64,000 nucleotides of DNA from Betaproteobacteria bacterium Ga0077526 (GCA_001464765.1 LNDV01000022.1:22702-86701), one strand, 5' to 3'. Positions 9,282 to 18,804 are shown, counted from the first letter of the stretch. Numbers and translations: made by a program. Notes: generated by a model from the letters alone, not told the origin.

Positions 9282-9656
9282 CTCTCCTCCCTCCAGGATC
9301 GTCCGTGGCATGGGTGGCATGCCATGTTCGGCGCCTGTAAGTTCATGCGCCGCAGCATCGATTCTTGTGGTCGTGCTATCTCAGTGCGACGATGTTATTG
9401 ACCACCTGCTCACCAGTCAAGGGCGTGACCGAGACTACCGCTGGCGTCGCGCCGCTAGTAACATCCGGCGTTCTGCGCACGATCCTGTTTTTCGCAGCAG
9501 CATGGCCGCAAGCCTGGTTGAGCATCTGCTTACCAGGTGGTCATGGCCGGAGCCGTCCGGCGTTCAGTGCCGGAGACCACGGCGCGGCCTCGCGACCGAA
9601 CCCGTGGCGCCCGGCATCGCGAACCAGCACGCAACTCGAGACGATCAACCCGACCC
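9282..9656. promoter_or_regulatory. Divergent intergenic region with a repeated 19-bp candidate operator
   Basis: 375 bp between the start of the Liv-type unit and the divergent TetR gene, with no convincing gene. Two near-identical 19-mers lie here: TTGACCACCTGCTCACCAG at 9398-9416 and TTGAGCATCTGCTTACCAG at 9518-9536 (three differences, 120 bp apart). The first is bounded by TTGAC and GTCAA, giving it dyad character. Such a pair, one near each gene, would suit a TetR repressor controlling both directions. This is inference from position. Confidence 0.4.
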
Positions 9657-10433
9657 ATGCCAACGGAACCGAGAAGAGGTCGAAGCGTCAGAGCCGAGTC
9701 TGCCGATGCGCCGACCGCCAAGCGGCGTCTGCCCCGCCTCGAGCGCGAACGTCACATCCTCCAGGAAGCGGTGCGCTTCTTCGCCGAAGTCGGTTTCGGC
9801 GGCGACACGCGCGAGCTCGCGCGCCGCGCCGATGTCACGCACGCCTTGCTGTTCCGGTACTTCGCCAACAAGGAAGCGCTGATCGAGCGCGTGTACCAGG
9901 AGGTCTACCTCGGGCGCTGGAATCCCTATTGGGAAATTCTCATCCAGGACCGCGCATTGCCCCTTCGCGAGCGGATGACCCGCTTCTATCGCCTCTACGC
10001 GCAGACCATCCTGTCGTACGAATGGGTACGCCTGTTCATGTTCGCGGGGCTCAAGGGCGCAGACATCCATCGCCGCTTCTTCGATCTGGTGACGGAACGC
10101 ATCGTGAGGCCCATCTGCCGAGAGATCCGCCTGGAGTTCCGCCTGCCTGACCAGGACACAGTGCCCCTCACGGGGACCGAGATCGAACTGGTGTGGGGCT
10201 TGAACTCCCGGGTGTTCTACTTCGGTGTGCGCAAATACATCTATGACATGCCCGTGCCGGACAACCTGGAGCAGCTGATCGAGGCGGAAGTGACCATCTT
10301 TCTCGAAGGTGTGCGGGGCACCGTCGAGTCGCTCGTCAAGCATGCCAGCGGGCGTAGACCCCGGACCGCCGCGGGACGAGCGCCCAAGACGGTCGGAAAT
10401 GGCAGGCGAACGATCGGCAGCCGCCGTCGTTGA
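9657..10433 (+). CDS. TetR/AcrR family transcriptional regulator
   Basis: 258 residues. The N-terminal helix-turn-helix is clear: I-L-Q-E-A-V-R-F-F-A-E-V-G-F, then E-L-A-R-R-A-D-V-T-H-A-L-L-F-R-Y-F-A-N-K at about residues 33-75. The remainder is a helical ligand-binding domain. The first in-frame ATG leaving a normal N-terminus (9657) was chosen; an upstream GTG adds 40 low-complexity residues. Divergent from the Liv/ligase/E1 unit and the likely regulator of it. Confidence 0.88.
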   Translation: MPTEPRRGRSVRAESADAPTAKRRLPRLERERHILQEAVRFFAEVGFGGDTRELARRADVTHALLFRYFANKEALIERVYQEVYLGRWNPYWEILIQDRALPLRERMTRFYRLYAQTILSYEWVRLFMFAGLKGADIHRRFFDLVTERIVRPICREIRLEFRLPDQDTVPLTGTEIELVWGLNSRVFYFGVRKYIYDMPVPDNLEQLIEAEVTIFLEGVRGTVESLVKHASGRRPRTAAGRAPKTVGNGRRTIGSRRR

Positions 10434-10577
10434 AGCGGCGCACTCCATTCCCGCCCCGCGTTTCGCCGCAGCACCACGATCGCCCCCAACTTGCGCGCCC
10501 TCCACCCTCGCCGCTGTGGGACACTCGCGCCTGACAGCCCCGTTGGGGCCATCACTCAACTACAACCCTTCTTCGCG

Positions 10578-11558
10578 ATGACCGCCCCTGCCCGCTCTCT
10601 GCCGCCTGTCCTGAAGTCCCTCACGTTCCCGGTAATCGGTTCCCCGCTCTTCATCATCAGCAACCCCAAGCTGGTCATTGCCCAGTGCAAGGCCGGTGTG
10701 GTGGGGGCGATGCCGGCGCTCAATGCCCGCCCCGCTTCGCAGTTGGACGAATGGCTGGCCGAAATCACCGAGGCGCTCGCCGCGCACGACAAGGCCCACC
10801 CTGAGTCCCCCGCTGCGCCTTTTGCCATCAACCAGATCGTGCACAAGAGCAACGACCGGCTGGAGCACGACATGCAGGTGTGCGCCAGGTACAAGGTGCC
10901 GATCATCATCACCAGCCTGGGCGCGCGCGAGGACGTGAACCGCGGCGTGCAGGCCTGGGGCGGCATCGTGCTGCACGATGTCATCAACAACGTGTTCGCC
11001 CACAAGGCCATCGAGAAAGGCGCCGACGGGCTGATTCCCGTGGCGGCTGGCGCCGGTGGCCATGCGAGCGTGAAGAGCCCGTTCGCGATGGTGGCCGAGA
11101 TCCGGGAATGGTTCGGCGGCCCGGTGGCGCTGTCGGGGGCCATTTCCTCGGGCGGTGCAATTCTGGCTGCGCTGGCCATGGGCGCCGACTTCGCCTACAT
11201 CGGCTCGGCCTTCATCGCCACCGAAGAGGCGCGCGCGGCCGAGGGCTACAAGAAGATGATCACCGAGTCCAACTCCGACGACATCGTCTACAGCAACTTC
11301 TACACGGGCATCCACGGCAACTACCTCAAGGGCAGCATCCGCAACGCCGGGATGGACCCCGACAACCTGCCACAGAGCGACCCGAGCAAGATGAACTTCG
11401 CGAGCGGGGAAGGCGCCAGCGCCGCCAAGGCATGGAAGGACATCTGGGGCTGCGGCCAGGGCATCGGCGCCATCCGTGAAGTGTTGCCCGCGGGGGATCT
11501 CGTAGCCCGGTTCAAGCGGGAGTTCGCCGAGGCCAAGGCAACACTCTGCGGCCTCTGA
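10578..11558 (+). CDS. Nitronate monooxygenase (2-nitropropane dioxygenase family)
   Basis: 326-residue FMN TIM barrel. The N-terminus P-V-I-G-S-P-L-F-I-I-S-N and the phosphate-binding A-A-G-A-G-G-H-A and A-x-A-M-G-A-D-F-A-Y-I-G-S motifs are those of the nitronate monooxygenase family, which oxidises alkyl nitronates to carbonyls and nitrite. ATG 10578 is chosen because homology starts there; the frame is open about 90 bp further upstream. Monocistronic by spacing; convergent with the peroxidase gene. Confidence 0.9.
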   Translation: MTAPARSLPPVLKSLTFPVIGSPLFIISNPKLVIAQCKAGVVGAMPALNARPASQLDEWLAEITEALAAHDKAHPESPAAPFAINQIVHKSNDRLEHDMQVCARYKVPIIITSLGAREDVNRGVQAWGGIVLHDVINNVFAHKAIEKGADGLIPVAAGAGGHASVKSPFAMVAEIREWFGGPVALSGAISSGGAILAALAMGADFAYIGSAFIATEEARAAEGYKKMITESNSDDIVYSNFYTGIHGNYLKGSIRNAGMDPDNLPQSDPSKMNFASGEGASAAKAWKDIWGCGQGIGAIREVLPAGDLVARFKREFAEAKATLCGL

Positions 11559-11607
11559 AACGACCGAAGACATCGGGGGGCCTGGTCGCAAGGGGCCGCG
11601 CCGCGTC

Positions 11608-12693
11608 TCAGCGGCGTGCGGCTGAGAGCGCCTCGCGGGCCATCTCGGCAGCACCGGGGCTGGAGAGACTCTCCAGGAAGGCGATCAACTGGCGCTTCTG
11701 GACCTCGGTGAGCCCGAGCCGGCGCAGGGCCACATGCCGCCCCGGGTCGGCGCCACCGCCATCGTCGTACCAGTCCACGACCTCCCGCAGCGTGGCGAGC
11801 GAGCCGTCGTGCATGTACGGAGCGGTCAGCGCCACGTTGCGCAGGCTGGGCGTGCGAAACGCAAAGCGATCGGCCGGATCGCCGGAGACCGCGGCGCGCC
11901 CCTCATCGGCGAAGGCCTTGCGGGGGCCGAGGCGCCCGTTGAGCCTGGCCCACTCGATGCCTACGTTGTGGAAGCGATTGTCCGTGAAGGCCGCATGCGC
12001 GCCGCCGATGCGATGGCATGTGTCGCAGCTCGACCACACGAACACGGTGTAGCCCGCCCGGGCTTCGCGCGAGAGGGCCTCGGGTTCACCGCCGTAGCTG
12101 AAGCGGTCGAAGGCGGAGCCGCCTGCGGCAAGGCTGCGCTCGTAGGCGGCCAGCGCGGCGGGCAGCGTGCGCAAGGTGAGCCCCTCCCCGGGAAAAGCTT
12201 CCGCGAAGGCACGGGCGTAGGCCGGGATGTCGCGCAGTCGCGCCACGAGCGCCTCCGGCGAAGGATTCCACTGCTCGTCCTCGTGCAGCAGCGGCCCCCA
12301 CACCTGGTCTTCGAGACTTGCGGCACGGCCATCCCGGAGGAGCGGCCCGGCCAGCCCCACGTTGAGCAGCGACGGCGCATTGCGGGCCAACTGTCTGCCA
12401 CCGCGCCCGACGGCGACTGGTGCGGATCCGGCCGCGAAGCCCTGCTCGGGCACGTGGCAGCTCGCACAGGCGATGGTGCCATCGTGGGACAGTCGCGGGT
12501 CCATGAACAGGCGCCGTCCCAGGGTTACCTGAGCGGCATCCGGCGCGGCCGCCGGGGCGGGCAGCCCGAGCGTTGCCGGCGTATTGCCCGTAGCGGGCAC
12601 GCCTGCGCCCCACCCAATCGCCACAAGGGCAAGCACGCCAAGGCAGCGGGACAGCCAGCGCCGCACGGGATGCTTCGCGGACTCGGCAATCAT
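11608..12693 (-). CDS. Di-haem cytochrome c peroxidase / MauG family protein
   Basis: 361 residues with two c-type haem sites, C76-x-x-C-H80 and C223-x-x-C-H227, spaced as in bacterial cytochrome c peroxidases and MauG. An N-terminal hydrophobic segment (about residues 15-34) directs export to the periplasm. The A-P-Y-M-H-D-G-S motif near the end is typical of the family. Members reduce H2O2 or oxidise protein residues; which applies is unknown. The frame extends about 250 codons upstream through the next gene, but that part is noncoding shadow. Confidence 0.9.
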   Translation of the reverse strand: MIAESAKHPVRRWLSRCLGVLALVAIGWGAGVPATGNTPATLGLPAPAAAPDAAQVTLGRRLFMDPRLSHDGTIACASCHVPEQGFAAGSAPVAVGRGGRQLARNAPSLLNVGLAGPLLRDGRAASLEDQVWGPLLHEDEQWNPSPEALVARLRDIPAYARAFAEAFPGEGLTLRTLPAALAAYERSLAAGGSAFDRFSYGGEPEALSREARAGYTVFVWSSCDTCHRIGGAHAAFTDNRFHNVGIEWARLNGRLGPRKAFADEGRAAVSGDPADRFAFRTPSLRNVALTAPYMHDGSLATLREVVDWYDDGGGADPGRHVALRRLGLTEVQKRQLIAFLESLSSPGAAEMAREALSAARR

Positions 12694-12797
12694 CGGTTCG
12701 ACTCCGCGAAGCGCGCGCCACGACACCGGCGAGCCCGCTCCCGGACGCGTCGCCCGACAGACCGGCCCGAAACGGGGCCCGCTCATCGCACCGTCGA

Positions 12798-13412
12798 TCA
12801 GGCCGCGATGGCCTTGCCCTGACTGATCAGCTCGATGATCCGCGCCGTGGTCTGCCGCGCCCCGGTCTGCAGATACTCCATCGCGTTGAGTGAAGCGACG
12901 TGAGCCGCCTCGGACGAACCGCCGACGGCATCCTCGACCACGCGGCAGTAATAGTCGCCCTGATGCCCGTCGACGAAGGTGTAGTGCACACAGACATCGG
13001 TCAGCCCGCCGATCAGGATGAGCGTCTGTGCCTTCAGGCCCTTCAGGAGAATTTCCAGCTCCGTGCCGTAGAAGGCCGAATAGCGGCGCTTGCGGATGAA
13101 GTAGTCGTCCTCCCGCACGCCCATCTCCTCGGACGCCAAAGGCGTCCCGGGCTCTCCGCACAGGCAGTGCACACCTTCGGTGCCATCCAGTTCGCGCCCG
13201 TAGTCCACCATGTTTCGGCGATGCTCCTCCTGGATGAAGATCATCGGCATGCCCGCGGCGCGCGCCGCCCGCACGACCTTGAGGGCGTTCATCATGTTGG
13301 CCCGGTAACCGGGCATGACGGGGATGCCGGCCTTCACATCCATGAAGGCGGATTTCTGGATGTCGACGACGATCAGGACAGCGTTGCCGACGATGGTCGG
13401 TTGGGTGGGCAT
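12798..13412 (-). CDS. Isochorismatase-family cysteine hydrolase
   Basis: 204 residues. The predicted triad is Asp17 (V-V-D-I-Q), Lys108 (I-R-K-R-R-Y-S-A-F) and Cys141 (G-G-L-T-D-V-C-V) with the usual spacing. Members hydrolyse isochorismate, nicotinamide, N-carbamoyl compounds or peroxyureidoacrylate. The I-R-K-R-x-Y-S-A-F block is general. The neighbours do not fix the substrate. Confidence 0.9.
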   Translation of the reverse strand: MPTQPTIVGNAVLIVVDIQKSAFMDVKAGIPVMPGYRANMMNALKVVRAARAAGMPMIFIQEEHRRNMVDYGRELDGTEGVHCLCGEPGTPLASEEMGVREDDYFIRKRRYSAFYGTELEILLKGLKAQTLILIGGLTDVCVHYTFVDGHQGDYYCRVVEDAVGGSSEAAHVASLNAMEYLQTGARQTTARIIELISQGKAIAA

Positions 13413-13493
13413 GGATGGGCTCCTTTCGTATCGCGAAAGAGGTTGCGGGAACGCTCGACACCGCTCGACACCGGTCGCGCGGAAGCGCGCCCC

Positions 13494-14156
13494 TTACCAG
13501 GGCAGGACTTCGCCGTTCTGATGCAAGAAGCGGCCCGTGGTCTCGAGCCGGAGTTCGTCGATCCGCTGCAGGAGTCCCCGGGCGGATTCGTCCGCCTCGA
13601 TCGCACCGTGGCCGCCGGTCATTTCGGTGCGCACCGAGCCAGGATGGAGCATGACCACCGCCACGCCTCTCGGCGCGAGATCGTGGGCCAGCGAGGCGCC
13701 GGCGGCGTTCAGTGCCGCCTTGCTCATGCGATAGCCGTAGTAGCGGCCGGAGCCGTTGTCCCCGATGGACCCCATGCGACTGGTGATGAGCGCCACCTTG
13801 GCGCCCTTGCGCAGCCGCGGGGCCAGCGCCTTCGTCAGAAACAGCGGTGCAACCGCATTCAACTCGAACTGCGCCCGCACTGCTTCCGGGCCGACGTCAT
13901 CGAACGAATCGCCAGCGAGCATCCCGGCGTTGTGGATCAGCAGGTCGATCTCTTCATTCGCAAACCGCTCGGCAAGGCCAGACCACGCCGCGGGCTCCGT
14001 GACATCGACCCCGGTTTCGACGCGCACGCCGAGGGCGTCGAGCGCCGGCGAGTTTCGGCGGCAGACGGCGACCACGGTCGCGCCGCGCGCCTGCAGTTGC
14101 CGCGCGAGTTCGAGACCGATGCCGCGATTCGCCCCTGTGACAATCGAAATCCCCAT
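13494..14156 (-). CDS. Short-chain dehydrogenase/reductase
   Basis: 220 residues with the classical SDR cofactor motif T-G-A-N-R-G-I-G near the N-terminus, N-A-G at the end of strand 4, a catalytic Ser in I-T-S-R-M-G-S and the Y-x-x-x-K pair in Y-R-M-S-K. ATG 14156 has an AGGAGG site. Short SDRs of this layout include CsgA/sniffer-like carbonyl reductases. Substrate unknown. Confidence 0.9.
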   Translation of the reverse strand: MGISIVTGANRGIGLELARQLQARGATVVAVCRRNSPALDALGVRVETGVDVTEPAAWSGLAERFANEEIDLLIHNAGMLAGDSFDDVGPEAVRAQFELNAVAPLFLTKALAPRLRKGAKVALITSRMGSIGDNGSGRYYGYRMSKAALNAAGASLAHDLAPRGVAVVMLHPGSVRTEMTGGHGAIEADESARGLLQRIDELRLETTGRFLHQNGEVLPW

Positions 14157-14282
14157 GGTGCTGCGCCTCCTGGAAGGGCTGGCCCGCCGAGCTTGGCGGA
14201 CCAACATGCTACGCGACGGTAGCCGACCCGTCCTGCGTGCGCGAGGTACCATCTGCCGTCCTCCACCCCGGCTCGCCTTCCC

Positions 14283-15092
14283 ATGCCTTCCGACAATCAC
14301 GAGTACGTGCTGGTCACCGGCGACGCCGGCGCTGCCCGGCTGGCCCTGCTGCACGACACTTACGGCACCAACACGGAGTCGCTCCTGCGGGAACTGGGTC
14401 TCACCGCCGGCATGCGCGCGGCAGACCTCGGCTGCGGCACGGGCACGGTGTCGCGCTGGATGGCATCGATCGTTGGCCCATCCGGCGAGGTAGTGGGCGC
14501 CGATGTCAGCGCCGATCAGTTGGAGGTGGCCGCACGCGAGGCCGCGCGACTGGGTCTGCCGCAGCTGCGTCATGTGCAGGCAAGCGTCTACGACACGGGA
14601 CTGCCCCGCGACCACTTCGACCTGGTGTACTGCCGCTTTCTGCTGTGCCATGTCGGCGATCCGGCGGCCGGCGTACGCGAGATGCGCTCGATGCTGAGAC
14701 CCGGCGGAGTGCTGCTGTGCGAGGACGTCGATGTGGGCAGCGTGGAGTGCGATCCGCCGTCACCGCGCTACGACCGCATGCGCGACATCATGCTCGCGCT
14801 GGGCCGCTTTCGTGGCGTGGACTACTGCCTGGGCCCGCGCCTGCACCGGGTCTTCCGCGAAGCGGGTCTTGCCAATACCCAGGTCCGCATCGACCAGCCT
14901 GTACTGTCTCGGGGCGAACCCAAGCGATTCTGGGAGTACACCTTCCTGGAGGCGGCGCCCGCCATGTTGCGCGCCGGCCTCACGGATGAATCCGAACTGC
15001 GCGAACTGGCCGCGGAGATGGCCCGCGTGGCGAAAGACGAAAGCGTGATGGTGGCGCAGGCGAAGAAAGTGCAGGTCTGGGCGCGACGCTGA
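14283..15092 (+). CDS. SAM-dependent class I methyltransferase
   Basis: 269 residues. Motif I A-A-D-L-G-C-G-T-G-T at about 46-55, the acidic post-strand-2 residue in G-A-D-V-S, and F-D-L-V-Y-C-R-F-L-L-C-H as motif IV. This is the UbiE/MenG-like methyltransferase 11 fold. A C-terminal helical extension (about 205-269) contains a block duplicated in the pseudogene at 16297-16521. Acceptor unknown. Confidence 0.9.
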   Translation: MPSDNHEYVLVTGDAGAARLALLHDTYGTNTESLLRELGLTAGMRAADLGCGTGTVSRWMASIVGPSGEVVGADVSADQLEVAAREAARLGLPQLRHVQASVYDTGLPRDHFDLVYCRFLLCHVGDPAAGVREMRSMLRPGGVLLCEDVDVGSVECDPPSPRYDRMRDIMLALGRFRGVDYCLGPRLHRVFREAGLANTQVRIDQPVLSRGEPKRFWEYTFLEAAPAMLRAGLTDESELRELAAEMARVAKDESVMVAQAKKVQVWARR

Positions 15093-15230
15093 GACGTCTC
15101 GGTCCGACCAAGAGACGACGACTGCGTTCGCCGGCACCACGGAGCGGCTGGGGAACGCCGCGCGGCAAGCGGGGTGTTGGTTACCCTTTCCGTCGAGACT
15201 CCAACTCGACCGCCCCACTCCGGATACACA

Positions 15231-15977
15231 TCAGGCTACCCGATCGAGTAAGTGCCGGGCGATGTCGCCGGCTTCCGCCGCAAGCCGGTGCGCCTTGGCC
15301 TGGAGCATGACCTTGGGCACTGCTCGGCTCTGCAGCTCGAGCGCAATCTCTTTCAGCAGTGCAGCGTCGTGAGAACGGGGATACGCCTGGCAGAACAGGA
15401 CGAGCCGACGCCAGGGATCCGAGTTCTCGCCACCACCACCAGACTGACGACCGTCGTATGAAGCGCTGGCGGGTGCCTGCGCTTCCACCACGGAGGACCG
15501 TCGTTCCAGGGACCACGCGACTGCGTCCGCGAGGTCCTGCAGTTCTCCCAGCATCTCGGTCGAGAAGTCGCGTGGCCGCGGGTCGATGAGACAGACCGTG
15601 CCCAGCGCCTGCCCACGAACGCGAACGGGTGCGCCGGCGTAGAAGCGAATTCCTGGAGGCCCTGTGACGAGAGGATTGTCCGCGAACCGGGGATCTCGTG
15701 TCGCGTCCTTCACCACCAAAGCGGTGTCGGTCGCCACGGCGTGCGCGCAGAAACTGAAATCCCGCGGTGTTTCGGGCACGTCAAGGCCCCGTCGAGATGC
15801 GAACCACTGACGCTCCTCGTCCACGAGGCTGACGAGGGCAATCGAGACACCAAAGAGCGACTGGCAGTACGCCGTGATCATGTCCAGCCGCTCATCGGGC
15901 GGAGAGTCGAGAATCGCGAGTTCGCGCAACACCTCGAGGCGCCGGGTCTCGTTGGGCGGTATCGGTGGTGTCGTCAT
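15231..15977 (-). CDS. GAF domain sensory protein
   Basis: 248 residues. A GAF domain spans about 20-160, recognised by R-L-x-V-L-R-E-L-A-I-L-D-S-P, the W-F-A-S-R-R-G-L core and F-C-A-H-A-V. It resembles free-standing GAF modules and those at the front of diguanylate cyclases, but no GGDEF, EAL or kinase domain follows. The C-terminal ~80 residues are helical and unrecognised. Ligand and partner unknown. Confidence 0.85.
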   Translation of the reverse strand: MTTPPIPPNETRRLEVLRELAILDSPPDERLDMITAYCQSLFGVSIALVSLVDEERQWFASRRGLDVPETPRDFSFCAHAVATDTALVVKDATRDPRFADNPLVTGPPGIRFYAGAPVRVRGQALGTVCLIDPRPRDFSTEMLGELQDLADAVAWSLERRSSVVEAQAPASASYDGRQSGGGGENSDPWRRLVLFCQAYPRSHDAALLKEIALELQSRAVPKVMLQAKAHRLAAEAGDIARHLLDRVA

Positions 15978-16296
15978 GGAGTCTCCTCCGCCAGGCGACC
16001 CTCGGACTGGGCACCGACCGCCTCACCGCCTTGGCACCGCGCCTGGACGGCAATCCCTCTTTTCTCGAGACTCGCCCAACTCGGCCGCCACGGCGAACCC
16101 ATGCGCCCGGACCTCGTGCCGACTGGCTTGCACTGCATTGCGACTCCCGAAATTGACGCCTGAACCAGGGGGGGTATCGGCGAGTCAGCACCCTACTTGA
16201 TGGCCGCAAGCGTCAACGGACGCATCGGGGCACAGTTTCGGAGAGTCCACTTCGCTTCCACGACGGACGAATCGTGCGGCGCTACCCTTAGTCACC
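15978..16296. other. Gene-free stretch before methyltransferase remnant
   Basis: About 320 bp upstream of the GAF gene in which no coding frame looks real. It may hold the GAF promoter. No clear repeat or hairpin was seen. The edge of the duplicated methyltransferase block lies at its right end. Confidence 0.5.
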
Positions 16297-16521
16297 CTTG
16301 GCCGAGCCGCAGGTGCGGCTCGATCAGCCGGTGCTGTCATGGGCGAACCCAAGCGATTCCAGGAGTACACCTTTCTGGAGGCAGCCCCGGCCATGCTGCG
16401 GGCCGGACTCACGAACGAGTCCGAACTGCGCGAACTGGTCGCAGAGATGGCGCGCGTGGCGAACGACGATAACGTGATGGTGGCGCAGGCGAAGAAGGTG
16501 CAGGTCTGGGCGCGACGCTGA
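16297..16521 (+). pseudogene. Degenerate second copy of the methyltransferase C-terminus
   Basis: The last ~75 codons of the methyltransferase at 14283-15092 recur here. The 60 codons from 16339 differ from it at only a handful of positions and end with the identical V-Q-V-W-A-R-R-stop. Upstream, similarity continues for about 40 bp in a different frame: one base is missing near 16338, so the reading frame is broken. No SAM-binding domain precedes it. An ATG at 16339 could still give a 60-residue peptide, but a remnant of a tandem duplication is the simpler reading. Confidence 0.8.
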
Positions 16522-16627
16522 GCGTGTTCTGCAATGGCTTTGAATTTCGGCGCTACGGCACCTCGATCTTTGGCAGAATCGGGGCACCGTGCGGTCGCGG
16601 ACCGCGCCAATTCCTGGAGATCGCCCG

Positions 16628-17689
16628 ATGTCCGACCGTGTCCTCGCAGCCATCCTTGCCGCTCTGTTCCTCCCTCTGTGTGCCCTGCCTACGGCGGCCA
16701 ACGCAGCCGGTCGCCTGAACATCCTCACCTGGGAAGGCTACGCGGACGCGAGCTTCGTCAAGCCGTTCACCGACAAGACGGGCTGCACCGTGAAGGCCAC
16801 GTACGTGGGCTCCGGGGATGAATTCGTCGCCAAGCTGGTCGGCGGTGGCGCCATCTTCGACCTGGCCAGCCCGCAGAGCGACATCACCCGCCGGCTGGTG
16901 GATGCCGGTGCCGTCGAGGCCGTGGACCTCGGGAGGGTCCCCAATGCCGCCAAGCTGAGCGCGGTGTTCCAGCGGCCGGCGTGGCTCGAGAAGGACGGCA
17001 AGACCTGGGGCGTGCCTTACACCTTCGGGGTCGTCCGCATCATCGTCGACGCCGACAAGGTGCCCAACCCGCCCCAGTCCCTCGAAGTCCTGTGGTCCGA
17101 CAAGTACAAGGGCAAGGTGTCCATGTGGGACGACCTCGAAACCGTGTACACGGCGGCCCGGCTCGCCGGCGTGAAGGACGTCTACAACATGACGGACGCC
17201 GAGCTGGCGAAGGCAAAGGAACTGCTGCTGCGCCAGAAGCCCATGGTCAAGAAGTACTGGTTCACCGCCGGCGAACTCGACACCCTGCTGGCCAACCGCG
17301 AGGTCTGGGTCGCCAACGCCTGGGAGACCAACCTGGTGAACGCCTGGCGAGCCGGGCGCAACATCGTCGAGATCGTGCCGAAGGAAGGGCGCGGCGCCTG
17401 GACCGACAGCTGGATGATCGCCCGTGGCGCGGGCAAGAACCCGTGTGTGTATCAGTGGCTGGACTACACGGCCACGCCAGAGGCACAGGCTGCCGGCCAC
17501 AAGGTGACAGGGTTCGGCTACTCGAACCCCGGCATGCTCGACAAGCTCGACCCGCAGACCCGCGGCTACCTCAAGCGCCTGCAGATGGACGACCCTGCGA
17601 TCCTGACGCGGGTGAACTGGTGGCAGACGGTGAAGCGCCGCAATCTCTACCTCGAAACCTGGAACCAGGTGAAGGCGGCAGCAAACTGA
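16628..17689 (+). CDS. PotD/PotF-type polyamine ABC transporter substrate-binding protein
   Basis: 353 residues with a signal peptide ending A-N-A-A. The mature N-terminus L-N-I-L-T-W-E-G-Y-A is the PotD/PotF landmark. The segment W-x-D-S-W-M-I near residue 260 is also typical. Start ATG 16628 with GGAG upstream. First gene of a four-gene importer operon with PotA-, PotB- and PotC-like proteins. The ligand may be a polyamine or another cation. Confidence 0.9.
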   Translation: MSDRVLAAILAALFLPLCALPTAANAAGRLNILTWEGYADASFVKPFTDKTGCTVKATYVGSGDEFVAKLVGGGAIFDLASPQSDITRRLVDAGAVEAVDLGRVPNAAKLSAVFQRPAWLEKDGKTWGVPYTFGVVRIIVDADKVPNPPQSLEVLWSDKYKGKVSMWDDLETVYTAARLAGVKDVYNMTDAELAKAKELLLRQKPMVKKYWFTAGELDTLLANREVWVANAWETNLVNAWRAGRNIVEIVPKEGRGAWTDSWMIARGAGKNPCVYQWLDYTATPEAQAAGHKVTGFGYSNPGMLDKLDPQTRGYLKRLQMDDPAILTRVNWWQTVKRRNLYLETWNQVKAAAN

Positions 17690-17705
17690 CGCGCGGGCAC
17701 CCGCT

Positions 17706-18797
17706 GTGTCCCTGGAACTCTCCGGGCTCGTCAAGTCGTTCCGCGGCCCCCACGGCACCCAGCGTGCCGTCGACGGGGTGGACCTCGTCATCCCGCGCGG
17801 GGAGTTCGTGTCCATGATCGGCTCCTCGGGCTGCGGCAAGACCACCACGCTACGGCTGATCGCCGGGCTCGAGACGCCCGACTCGGGCAGCATCGTGCAC
17901 GAAGGGCGAGAAATCACCCACGTGCCCGCCGCGCGCCGCGGACTGCGCATGATGTTCCAGGACTACGCCCTCTTCCCCCACATGACGGTGGGAGAGAACG
18001 TCGCGTTCGGCCTGCGGGTCCGGGCGCAGCGAGGCCGCCATTCCGCCGCCGAAATCGACCGCCTCGTCGACGAGCATCTGGAACTGGTGCATCTGCCCGG
18101 CGTCCGCAACCGGCGGCCGAACGAGCTCTCCGGGGGACAGCGCCAGCGGGTGGCGCTCGCGCGCGCCCTCGTCACCCGCCCCGATGTGCTGCTGTTCGAC
18201 GAGCCGCTCGGCGCTCTCGACGCCGGTCTGCGCCGCGCCATGCAGTTCGAACTCAAGCGGCTGCATGCCGAACTGGGCAAGACCTTCATCTACGTCACCC
18301 ACGACCAGGAAGAAGCCCTCGCCATCAGCGATCGCATCGCCGTGATGCACGAGGGCCGGGTGCTTCAGTACGCGCCACCCGACGAGATCTACTTCCAGCC
18401 CACCACGCGGTATGTGGCGCGCTTCGTCGGCTCCACCAATCTGCTGGACGGCGAACTCGCCGGCCGCGATGGCGCGCTGGGGGCCGTGCGGCTCCGCAAC
18501 GGCACGGTCGTACGCGGCCTCGTCGCCACGGGTCTGCCGGACACCAAGGTGTCGGCAATGATTCGCGCCGACCGCATCGACCTGGTCGCCGAGGGGCCGT
18601 CAGCCATGCTGAGCGGGCGGGTGCGGGAGCGACTTTTTCTGGGCACCCATGACGAATTCCAGGTGGACGTCGATGGCCTCGATGTCGACCTGACCGTGCA
18701 CATGAGCCGGCGCCGCGATGCGTCTGTGGCGCCAGGCGTTGGCGCGCGGGTGGGGCTGCGATGGGCGGAAGAGGACGTGCGCGTCCTGTCGGACTGA
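17706..18797 (+). CDS. PotA-type ABC transporter ATP-binding protein
   Basis: 363 residues: nucleotide-binding domain with Walker A G-S-S-G-C-G-K-T-T, signature L-S-G-G-Q-R-Q-R and Walker B D-V-L-L-F-D-E-P-L-G-A-L-D, then a TOBE domain (about 285-360). GTG start 16 bp after the binding-protein stop. Energises the Pot-type permease. Confidence 0.92.
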   Translation: MSLELSGLVKSFRGPHGTQRAVDGVDLVIPRGEFVSMIGSSGCGKTTTLRLIAGLETPDSGSIVHEGREITHVPAARRGLRMMFQDYALFPHMTVGENVAFGLRVRAQRGRHSAAEIDRLVDEHLELVHLPGVRNRRPNELSGGQRQRVALARALVTRPDVLLFDEPLGALDAGLRRAMQFELKRLHAELGKTFIYVTHDQEEALAISDRIAVMHEGRVLQYAPPDEIYFQPTTRYVARFVGSTNLLDGELAGRDGALGAVRLRNGTVVRGLVATGLPDTKVSAMIRADRIDLVAEGPSAMLSGRVRERLFLGTHDEFQVDVDGLDVDLTVHMSRRRDASVAPGVGARVGLRWAEEDVRVLSD

Positions 18798-18804
18798 ACC
18801 CGCC

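Noticed and set aside
12694..13461. N-terminal extension of the di-haem peroxidase frame by about 250 codons
   Set aside because: It reads through the isochorismatase gene out of frame; a normal signal peptide and start exist at 12693.
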